From: Burkholderiales bacterium | GTDB taxonomy: Bacteria > Pseudomonadota > Gammaproteobacteria > Burkholderiales > Burkholderiaceae_F | Assembly (NCBI GenBank): GCA_024641225.1 | Contig: JAHEDN010000209.1 | Location: 1 to 5,615 of the forward strand | Length of the DNA stretch: 5,615 nucleotides | Direction of reading: 5' to 3' | Program-made: the position numbers and the translations under genes | The notes under the pieces: model-generated | The model's database searches: none | What the model was told of the DNA's origin: nothing | Seen by the model: only the letters and a program-made list of their open reading frames with translations | Part shown: in pieces, positions 1-4,864 of the stretch | Layout of the letters: the number at the start of each line of letters is the position of its first letter | How positions within the stretch are numbered: position 1 is the stretch's first letter

Positions 1-14
1 CTGGTATTGAGAGG

Positions 15-443
15 CTAGCGCTTCAGCGCGTCGCGGATCTCGCGCAGCAGCACCACGTCCTCCGGTGGCGGCGCCGGCGGCGCCGGCGGCGCAGGCGGTG
101 CCTCGCGCTTGAGCCGGTTCATCGTCTTGACCATCCAGAAGATGATGAAGGCCAGGATGATGAAATTCAGCGACACGGTGACGAAGTTGCCCCAGGCGAG
201 AACCGTGCCGGCCTTCTGCGCTTCGGCCAGTGGGGCGCCCGGTGCAACCGTGCCGGCGAGCACGAAGTACTTGTTGGCGAAGTCGATCTGGCCGCCGGCC
301 ACGAAGTTGACCAGCGGCATGATCACGTCCTTGACCAGCGAGTCGACGATCTTGCCGAATGCGGCGCCGATGATCACGCCGACCGCGAGGTCCATGACGT
401 TGCCCTTGAGGGCGAACTCCCTGAACTCCTTCATCATCCCCAT
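15..443 (-). CDS. mscL: Large-conductance mechanosensitive channel MscL
   Basis: MscL is an inner-membrane homopentamer that opens under membrane tension and releases solutes during hypo-osmotic shock. The 142-residue product fits the family (E. coli about 136). It begins MGMMKEFREFALKGNV, the amphipathic N-terminal helix, and runs into TM1 (about 17-48) with the conserved pore stretch DLAVGVIIGAAFGKIV. A periplasmic loop of about 50-82 follows, then TM2 (about 84-106). The C-terminal cytoplasmic helix (VVLLREIRDALKR, 130-142) matches the family's bundle-forming end and is joined by an unusual (APP)4 linker at 115-126. The reading frame stays open upstream to 632, but homology starts at 443, and a clear AAGGAG lies 8 bases before that ATG, so the longer form is rejected. 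The gene is transcribed divergently from petA and no functional link to bc1 is implied. Confidence 0.96.
   Translation of the reverse strand: MGMMKEFREFALKGNVMDLAVGVIIGAAFGKIVDSLVKDVIMPLVNFVAGGQIDFANKYFVLAGTVAPGAPLAEAQKAGTVLAWGNFVTVSLNFIILAFIIFWMVKTMNRLKREAPPAPPAPPAPPPEDVVLLREIRDALKR
67..102. repeat. Four tandem 9-bp units inside mscL
   Basis: The plus strand carries four consecutive copies of GGCGGCGCC. Units at 67-75 and 76-84 are perfect, and units at 85-93 and 94-102 each differ by one base. On the coding (minus) strand each unit reads Ala-Pro-Pro, giving (APP)4 between TM2 and the C-terminal helix of MscL. Since the unit is a multiple of three, gain or loss of copies would change linker length without breaking the frame. 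Confidence 0.9.
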
Positions 444-451
444 GTTCGACT

Positions 452-457
452 CTCCTT
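452..457 (-). promoter_or_regulatory. Ribosome binding site of mscL
   Basis: The minus strand reads AAGGAG, a near-perfect Shine-Dalgarno sequence, 8 bases before the ATG at 443-441. It decides the mscL start over upstream in-frame codons and over the Met codons at positions 3 and 4. Confidence 0.85.
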
Positions 458-500
458 GTCGGCGATCTCGCAGGACCGCGGTTGCGGCCGCGCCTGCGCG

Positions 501-506
501 ATTATC
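501..506 (-). promoter_or_regulatory. Candidate -10 element for mscL
   Basis: The minus strand reads GATAAT, five of six matches to TATAAT, in otherwise GC-rich DNA. It would give a start near 494 and a leader of about 50 bases. I see no convincing -35 box 16-19 bases upstream, so the call rests on the -10 match and position alone. Confidence 0.3.
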
Positions 507-576
507 GTGCCTGCGTGGTCGCCAGGATCCGTTCCATCTCCGGATCGACCCCGTGTCCGCGTGACCGGTCGCAGGC

Positions 577-609
577 GCCACGGGGCCGGAGCCGCTGGCA
601 CGGGGCGGG
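577..609. repeat. Two direct repeats upstream of petA, 20 bp apart
   Basis: The pattern GnCACGGGGCnGG occurs at 577-589 and again at 597-609, exactly 20 bp apart, with 11 of 13 positions identical. The core in inverted orientation (CCCCGTG) lies at 549-555. The repeats sit just upstream of the candidate petA -10 at 637-642, where an activator or redox regulator might bind. I do not recognise the motif, and GC-rich DNA yields such matches by chance fairly often. The rest of the 444-698 region shows only short GC palindromes such as GCGGCCGC at 484-491. Confidence 0.3.
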
Positions 610-636
610 TCCCACGTCCGCGGCGAGGGCATCGGT

Positions 637-642
637 TAAAAT
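637..642 (+). promoter_or_regulatory. Candidate -10 element for petABC
   Basis: TAAAAT (five of six matches to TATAAT), within GGTTAAAATCC, is the main AT-rich island in the divergent spacer. It would start transcription near 649 and leave a leader of about 50 bases before petA. No recognisable -35 lies at the expected distance (about 614-619), which would fit activator-dependent initiation but does not show it. Confidence 0.35.
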
Positions 643-698
643 CCGCGGTCGCCCGTCGCCGGGCCCGCTTTTCCCCCTTCGATCTAACGAGACTTCCC

Positions 699-1304
699 AT
701 GGCTTCAATTCCCGACGCGAAAAACGCAGTCGATCCCGGCCGGCGCGCTGCACTTGCCACGGCCAGCGTCGTTGGCGGCGCTGGCGCCCTGGCTGCCGCG
801 ACGCCGTTCGTGGCTTCGTTCACGCCTTCGGAACGCGCCAAGGCGGCCGGTGCCCCGGTCGAGGTCGATCTGTCCGGCATCGCCCCCGGCACGATGAAGA
901 CTGTCGAATGGCGCGGCAAGCCGGTTTGGATCCTGCGGCGCACGCCGGAGATGATCGCCGCGGTCAAGAAGACCGACGACAAGGTGGCGGATCCCCAGTC
1001 GAAGCGGACGGCCTATCCGACGCCGCCGTACGCAAGCAACGAATTGCGTTCGATCAAACCGGAGTACCTGGTCGTGGTCGGCATCTGCACCCATCTGGGC
1101 TGCTCGCCGGTCGGGCCCTTTGCCGCCGGGACCAACCCGACGCTCGGGGACAACATGGGTTTCCTGTGCCCGTGCCACGGCTCGACCTTTGATCTGGCCG
1201 GCCGGGTCTTCAAGGACAAGCCGGCACCCGACAACCTCGAAGTTCCGCCGTACAAGTATCTGTCCGACACGCGCGTGGTGGTCGGCGACGACAGCAAGGC
1301 GTAG
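699..1304 (+). CDS. petA: Ubiquinol-cytochrome c reductase, Rieske iron-sulfur subunit
   Basis: This is the [2Fe-2S] subunit of the bc1 complex. It takes one electron from quinol at the Qo site of cytochrome b and passes it to cytochrome c1 on the periplasmic side. The 201-residue product has a twin arginine at 15-16 followed by a hydrophobic segment (about 19-40), as in Rieske proteins exported by Tat with an uncleaved anchor. A flexible hinge follows. Box 1 is CTHLGC (130-135) and box 2 is CPCHGS (157-162). By family knowledge C130, H132, C157 and H160 bind the cluster, and C135 and C159 form the disulfide. The residue after GST in box 2 is Phe (F164), where Rhodobacter and mitochondria have Tyr. 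Translation starts at the ATG at 699 with only a weak AACGAGA upstream; the frame is open back to 456 but that part is Arg-rich and unlike any Rieske N-terminus. It is the first gene of petABC. Confidence 0.97.
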   Translation: MASIPDAKNAVDPGRRAALATASVVGGAGALAAATPFVASFTPSERAKAAGAPVEVDLSGIAPGTMKTVEWRGKPVWILRRTPEMIAAVKKTDDKVADPQSKRTAYPTPPYASNELRSIKPEYLVVVGICTHLGCSPVGPFAAGTNPTLGDNMGFLCPCHGSTFDLAGRVFKDKPAPDNLEVPPYKYLSDTRVVVGDDSKA

Positions 1305-1384
1305 AGCCCCTCGATCAGTGTCGCCGTGCGGATCCAGCGCCGGCGCCGAACAACCTGTCCATTTCCGAGTCCGGAACCGCCGCC

Positions 1385-1390
1385 AAGGGA
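1385..1390 (+). promoter_or_regulatory. Ribosome binding site of petB
   Basis: AAGGGA lies 7 bases before the ATG at 1398. It selects this codon over upstream in-frame starts such as 1326, which would add an Arg-rich extension unlike cytochrome b. The preceding petA-petB gap (1305-1397) holds two short inverted repeats, GCGCCGGCGC at 1337-1346 and TTCCG/CGGAA at 1363-1376, with no clear promoter. Confidence 0.75.
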
Positions 1391-1397
1391 AAGCAAC

Positions 1398-2795
1398 ATG
1401 CCTTTGCACAAGACCGAATACAAGGGCGTACTCGGCTGGATCGACCAGCGCATGCCGTCGATCATGGTCGAGTACAAGAAGCACCTTTCCGAGTACTACG
1501 CGCCGAAGAACTTCAACTTCTGGTACTTCTTCGGCTCGCTGGCGATCGTGGTGCTGGTGATCCAGATCACGACCGGCATCTTTCTCACCATGAACTACAA
1601 GCCCGACGCCCGCTTCGCGTTCGAGTCGGTCGAGTACATCATGCGTGACGTCAACGGCGGCTGGTTCATCCGCTACATGCATTCCACCGGCGCGTCGTTC
1701 TTCTTCATCGTCGTCTACCTGCACATGTTCCGCGCGCTGCTGTACGGCAGCTACCGCACGCCGCGCGAGATGATCTGGATCTTCGGCTGCCTGATCTTCC
1801 TGTGCCTGATGGGCGAGGCGTTCTTCGGCTACCTGCTGCCGTGGGGTCAGATGAGCTACTGGGGTGCGCAGGTGATCGTCAACCTGTTCTCCGCGATTCC
1901 GGTGATCGGACCGGATCTCTCGGTGCTGATCCGTGGCGACTACGTGGTGTCCGACGCGACGCTGAACCGCTTTTTCGCGTTCCATGTGATCGCCATTCCG
2001 CTGGTCCTGGTCGGCCTGATCGTCGCCCACATCCTGGCGCTTCACGACGTCGGCTCGAACAATCCGGACGGTGTCGAGATCAAGGAAACCCTGGATCCGA
2101 AGACCGGCAAGCCGCTCGACGGCATCCCGTTCCACCCTTATTACACGGTCCACGACGTCATGGGGCTCGGGGTGTTCCTGATCATCTTCTTCAGCGTGCT
2201 GTTCTTCATGCCGGAGATGGGCGGCTACTTCCTCGAATGGAACAACTTCATCCCGGCCAACCCGCTGCAGACGCCGTCGCACATTGCGCCAGTCTGGTAT
2301 TTCACGCCGTACTACTCGATCCTGCGCGCGACCACCGAGCCATTCATGCTGGCGCTGGCCGCGGGGCTGGCGGTTTACGCACTGCTGCTGTTCTTCACGC
2401 TGCGCAACCGGATCGCCAAGTTCGCCGTGCTTGCGGTCGCCGGCGTGGTGATCGTGCTGATGGTGGGCGGTCCGCTGAAGCTCGACCCGAAGCTCTGGGG
2501 CGTCGTCCTGATGGGCGCGTCGGTGCTGATCTTCATCGCGCTGCCCTGGCTTGACCAGTCGCCGGCGAAGTCGATGCGGTACCGGCCGGCCTGGCACATG
2601 TGGCTGCTGCTGGTGTTCGTGGTGGTGTTCCTGGTGCTCGGCTACTTCGGCACCCAGCCGCCGTCGCCGATCAACGAGCGCGCCTCGCAGGTCGGCACGC
2701 TGCTGTACTTCGCCTTCTTCCTGCTGATGCCCTGGTGGAGCCGGATGGGTGAATTCAAGCCGGTGCCGTCGCGCGTGACGTTCGCCGCGCACTGA
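1398..2795 (+). CDS. petB: Cytochrome b of the cytochrome bc1 complex
   Basis: This is the membrane core of bc1. It holds hemes bL and bH and the Qo (quinol oxidation) and Qi (quinone reduction) sites. The product has 465 residues. Helix B carries H95 and H109 and helix D carries H196 and H211, the four heme ligands by family pattern; the second pair is spaced 14 residues apart, not the 13 of mitochondria and Rhodobacter. Helix C contains GYLLPWGQMSYWGA (144-157), and the Qo motif is PVWY (298-301) in place of the usual PEWY. Between this and the canonical helix F (about 366-384) lie about 50 extra residues with two hydrophobic segments (about 316-334 and 342-357), which explains a length well above the roughly 400-residue forms. 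Two more helices follow (about 400-418 and 431-447). The gene starts 93 bases after petA and ends 20 bases before petC, so it is in an operon. Also called fbcB or cytB. Confidence 0.97.
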   Translation: MPLHKTEYKGVLGWIDQRMPSIMVEYKKHLSEYYAPKNFNFWYFFGSLAIVVLVIQITTGIFLTMNYKPDARFAFESVEYIMRDVNGGWFIRYMHSTGASFFFIVVYLHMFRALLYGSYRTPREMIWIFGCLIFLCLMGEAFFGYLLPWGQMSYWGAQVIVNLFSAIPVIGPDLSVLIRGDYVVSDATLNRFFAFHVIAIPLVLVGLIVAHILALHDVGSNNPDGVEIKETLDPKTGKPLDGIPFHPYYTVHDVMGLGVFLIIFFSVLFFMPEMGGYFLEWNNFIPANPLQTPSHIAPVWYFTPYYSILRATTEPFMLALAAGLAVYALLLFFTLRNRIAKFAVLAVAGVVIVLMVGGPLKLDPKLWGVVLMGASVLIFIALPWLDQSPAKSMRYRPAWHMWLLLVFVVVFLVLGYFGTQPPSPINERASQVGTLLYFAFFLLMPWWSRMGEFKPVPSRVTFAAH

Positions 2796-2801
2796 CCCCG
2801 C

Positions 2802-2805
2802 GGAG
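2802..2805 (+). promoter_or_regulatory. Ribosome binding site of petC
   Basis: GGAG lies 10 bases before the petC ATG at 2816, within the 20-base petB-petC gap. The spacing is a little long but nothing better is present, and the start is fixed by the signal peptide that follows. Confidence 0.5.
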
Positions 2806-2815
2806 CCTGAGAACG

Positions 2816-3658
2816 ATGAAGAAACTTATCGCCTCGCTGTGCCTGCTCGGCAGTGTTCTTGTCGGCAGCAACGCGTTCGCCGCCGGCGCAGAGATCCACC
2901 TCGATACGTGGCCCGAGTCGCGCGGCAGGGACCTGGCCGCGCTGCAGAGCGGCGCCCGCACTTTCGTCAACTACTGCATGGGCTGCCACAGCGCCAACCT
3001 GATGCGCTGGAACCGTCTCAATGACATCGGCCTCGACGAACGGCAGATCCGCGACTTCCTGCTCTTCGGCAACCAGAAGGTCGGCGACCCGATGACGATC
3101 GCCATGCGCCCCGCGGATGCGCGGGTGTGGTTCGGCAAGGTGCCGCCGGACATGTCGGTGATCACGCGCGCGCGAACCTCGTTCGAGTACAAGGGCACCG
3201 ACTACCTGTACACGCTGCTGCGCGGCTACTACCGCGACGCGGCTAGCCCGACCGGATGGAACAACGTCGTTTATCCGAATATCGGCATGCCGCACATCCT
3301 ATGGCAGCGGCAGGGGCCGCGCGAGGCAACGATCGAGAGAGTGCACCACGCGGCCGGCGGCGAAGGGATGGTGCGGGAAGTGGCCGTGTACGACGCTTCC
3401 GGCCAGGTGAACGTCACGCGCACGCCGGTGCAAGGGCACGCGGAGGAGAGGATGTCCTATTCCTTCAAGCCTGCCGATCCGGCGCTCGCCAGGCAGTACG
3501 ACGGCGAGGTGGCCGACCTCGTCGCCTACCTTACCTTCATGACCGATCCGAGTGCGACGACGCGCGTGCGCATCGGCGTCTGGGTGCTGCTGTTCCTCGC
3601 TTTCTTCACCGTCATCGCCTGGTGGCTGAACCGCGAGTACTGGAAGGACGTCAAGTGA
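2816..3658 (+). CDS. petC: Cytochrome c1 of the cytochrome bc1 complex
   Basis: Cytochrome c1 receives electrons from the Rieske cluster and reduces a periplasmic cytochrome c. The 280-residue precursor begins with a Sec signal peptide (MKK, hydrophobic core, then SNAFA before a likely cut after residue 22). Heme c attaches at CMGCH (54-58), with H58 as one axial ligand. The conserved c1 stretches PPDMSVITRAR (110-120), GTDYLYTLLRGYY (127-139) and NIGMPHILW (155-163) follow, and M158 is the expected sixth ligand. A single C-terminal helix (about 252-270) anchors the domain, ending in the short cytoplasmic tail LNREYWKDVK. The segment between MPH and the anchor (about 165-225) is longer and more charged than in the roughly 250-residue betaproteobacterial c1 proteins I recall. 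It is the last gene of petABC and is followed by a GC-rich inverted repeat. Confidence 0.96.
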   Translation: MKKLIASLCLLGSVLVGSNAFAAGAEIHLDTWPESRGRDLAALQSGARTFVNYCMGCHSANLMRWNRLNDIGLDERQIRDFLLFGNQKVGDPMTIAMRPADARVWFGKVPPDMSVITRARTSFEYKGTDYLYTLLRGYYRDAASPTGWNNVVYPNIGMPHILWQRQGPREATIERVHHAAGGEGMVREVAVYDASGQVNVTRTPVQGHAEERMSYSFKPADPALARQYDGEVADLVAYLTFMTDPSATTRVRIGVWVLLFLAFFTVIAWWLNREYWKDVK

Positions 3659-3660
3659 GG

Positions 3661-3683
3661 CGGCGCGGCCCTGGGCCGCGCCG
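3661..3683 (+). terminator. GC-rich hairpin after petC
   Basis: A perfect 11-bp inverted repeat (arms 3661-3671 and 3673-3683, CGGCGCGGCCC and its complement around a single T) begins 2 bases after the petC stop. In RNA it would fold with the innermost pairs open. No U-run follows, so it is not a standard intrinsic terminator. It may stabilise the petABC mRNA 3' end, partly terminate, or separate petC from sspA expression. A second, weaker stem (CCGGC 3681-3685 with GCCGG 3695-3699) overlaps it and cannot form at the same time. Confidence 0.45.
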
Positions 3684-3723
3684 GCTGCGCGGGGGCCGGA
3701 TGACGGCGGCCCGTTTCCACTCC

Positions 3724-3728
3724 AAGGA
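3724..3728 (+). promoter_or_regulatory. Ribosome binding site of sspA
   Basis: AAGGA lies 9 bases before the first of two adjacent ATG codons (3738) and 12 before the second (3741). The spacing favours the first, giving a protein that starts MMVLYSG. Confidence 0.6.
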
Positions 3729-3737
3729 TCCCAAAAA

Positions 3738-4340
3738 ATGATGGTGCTCTACTCCGGAACCACCTGCCCGTTCTCGCAGCGCTGCCGCTTCGTGCTGTTC
3801 GAGAAGGGCATGGACTTCGAGATCAAGGACGTCGATCTCTTCAACAAGCCCGAAGACATCAACGTGATGAACCCTTACGGGCAGGTTCCGATTCTGGTCG
3901 AGCGCGACCTGATCCTGTACGAGTCGAACATCATCAACGAGTACATCGACGAGCGCTTCCCGCACCCGCAGCTGATGCCGGCCGATCCGGTGATGCGCGC
4001 GCGCACGCGGCTGTTCCTTTTCAATTTCGAGCGCGAGCTCTTTCTGCACGTGCAGACGCTGGAGAACAGCACCAATCCGAAACTGCTCGAAAAGGCCCGG
4101 CCGGCAATCCGCGACCGGCTGGTGCAGCTGGCGCCGGTGCTGCTGAAGAACAAGTACATGCTCGGCGACGACTTCTCGATGCTCGACGTTGCGATTGCGC
4201 CGCTGCTGTGGCGGCTGGATCACTATGGAATTGAAGTGCCGAAGAGCGCTGTGCCGCTGATGAAGTACGCGGAGCGGATCTTCAGCCGTCCGGCCTTCAT
4301 CGAGGCGCTGACGCCGTCGGAAAAGGTGATGCGCCGCTGA
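3738..4340 (+). CDS. sspA: Stringent starvation protein A (GST-fold RNA polymerase-associated)
   Basis: SspA has a glutathione-transferase fold but, in E. coli, works as an RNA polymerase-associated transcription regulator in starvation and acid stress. The 200-residue product has an N-terminal thioredoxin-like domain (about 1-80) with SGTTCPFSQR (6-15), a VP turn with the cis-proline P51 and ES at 62-63. A helical GST C-terminal domain (about 86-195) includes DDFSMLDVAIAPLLWRL (144-160), typical of SspA. The surface motif PHP (75-77) within DERFPHPQLMP matches the pocket reported as important in E. coli SspA. Unlike the E. coli protein as I recall it, this one keeps a cysteine (C10) at the GST/glutaredoxin active-site position, so a leftover thiol activity is conceivable. 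It lies 79 bases after petC and 48 before sspB. Transcription may come partly by read-through from petABC; I see no good promoter in the gap. Confidence 0.95.
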   Translation: MMVLYSGTTCPFSQRCRFVLFEKGMDFEIKDVDLFNKPEDINVMNPYGQVPILVERDLILYESNIINEYIDERFPHPQLMPADPVMRARTRLFLFNFERELFLHVQTLENSTNPKLLEKARPAIRDRLVQLAPVLLKNKYMLGDDFSMLDVAIAPLLWRLDHYGIEVPKSAVPLMKYAERIFSRPAFIEALTPSEKVMRR

Positions 4341-4376
4341 TGCGCGCCGCTCGCGGGTGAAGGCGCGGCGTGCCGC

Positions 4377-4382
4377 TACACT
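4377..4382 (+). promoter_or_regulatory. Candidate -10 element for sspB (leaderless start)
   Basis: TACACT (four of six matches to TATAAT), in GCTACACTGCG, ends 6 bases before the sspB ATG at 4389. A start 7 bases downstream would fall on the A of that ATG. No -35 of quality is visible upstream. The call is supported mainly by the lack of any Shine-Dalgarno sequence before sspB. Confidence 0.3.
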
Positions 4383-4388
4383 GCGTCG

Positions 4389-4823
4389 ATGCCTGAAGTC
4401 TCGACCAAGCCCTACCTGATCCGCGCCATCTACGACTGGTGCACCGATTCCGGCTTCACGCCGTACGTCGCCGTGGCCGTCGATGAATCGGTGCGGGTCC
4501 CAACCGAGTTCGTCAACAACGGCGAGATCGTGCTCAACGTCTCGGCGCTCGCCACGAGCCGGCTGCTGATCGACAACGAGGCGATCTCCTTCCAGGCGCG
4601 CTTCGGTGGCGTGCCGCGCGACGTCCATGTGCCGATGGGGCGTGTCATCGCCGTGTACGCGCGCGAGAACGGCCAGGGCATGGCCTTCGACGTGCCGCGG
4701 GCGATGAGCGCGCCGGCGTCGCAGCCGGCCGGGCCGGTGCTGCAGGTCGCGCCGCCGGCTCCCGAGCCGCCTGAGCCGCCGAAACCCTCGGCCGAGCGTC
4801 CCAAGCTCACCCGGGTCAAGTAG
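4389..4823 (+). CDS. sspB: ClpXP protease specificity-enhancing factor SspB
   Basis: SspB is a cytoplasmic dimeric adaptor. It binds the ssrA tag on products of stalled translation and delivers them to ClpXP for degradation. The 144-residue protein has the family's folded domain at about 1-104, beginning MPEVSTKPYLIRAIYDWC and including TEFVNNGEIVLNVS (39-52), FQARFGG (68-74) and VPMGRVIAVYAREN (81-94). A flexible Pro/Glu-rich linker (about 105-137) follows. The C-terminus PKLTRVK (138-144) matches the ClpX-binding tail (LRVVK in E. coli). It is slightly shorter than E. coli SspB (about 165) because of the linker. It follows sspA by 48 bases with no Shine-Dalgarno near the ATG. The start is kept because homology begins exactly there and no nearby alternative fits. 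It converges on galE. Confidence 0.95.
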   Translation: MPEVSTKPYLIRAIYDWCTDSGFTPYVAVAVDESVRVPTEFVNNGEIVLNVSALATSRLLIDNEAISFQARFGGVPRDVHVPMGRVIAVYARENGQGMAFDVPRAMSAPASQPAGPVLQVAPPAPEPPEPPKPSAERPKLTRVK

Positions 4824-4832
4824 GCCCGCTGC

Positions 4833-4849
4833 CGGCGCGTGATGCGCCG
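4833..4849. terminator. Hairpin in the sspB-galE convergent spacer
   Basis: CGGCGC (4833-4838) and GCGCCG (4844-4849) form a 6-bp perfect stem with a 5-base loop in the 41 bases between two converging stop codons. The position suits a bidirectional terminator. There is no U-run on either strand, so efficiency is doubtful. Confidence 0.4.
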
Positions 4850-4864
4850 TCCGCCTCGCCCCGC

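Noticed and set aside
484..491. GCGGCCGC palindrome in the mscL-petA spacer.
   Set aside because: An 8-bp GC palindrome in GC-rich DNA carries no information by itself.
444..632. N-terminal extension of mscL by 63 residues.
   Set aside because: It is not MscL-like, and a strong Shine-Dalgarno sequence directly precedes the internal ATG at 443.
456..698. N-terminal extension of petA in the same frame.
   Set aside because: The added 81 residues are Arg/Pro-rich, overlap the mscL leader and bear no resemblance to Rieske N-termini; the ATG at 699 begins the family's known start.
705..2792. A 695-codon open frame on the minus strand, antisense to petA and petB.
   Set aside because: Its translation is a low-complexity mix of Arg, His, Gln, Asp and Glu with no recognisable domain, and it mirrors two certain genes. 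Long antisense frames are expected opposite high-GC codon use.
4345..4370. Possible hairpin in the sspA-sspB gap (CGCCGC 4345-4350 with GCGGCG 4365-4370).
   Set aside because: It is only 6 bp with a 14-base loop and no U-run, in DNA where such pairs occur often by chance.
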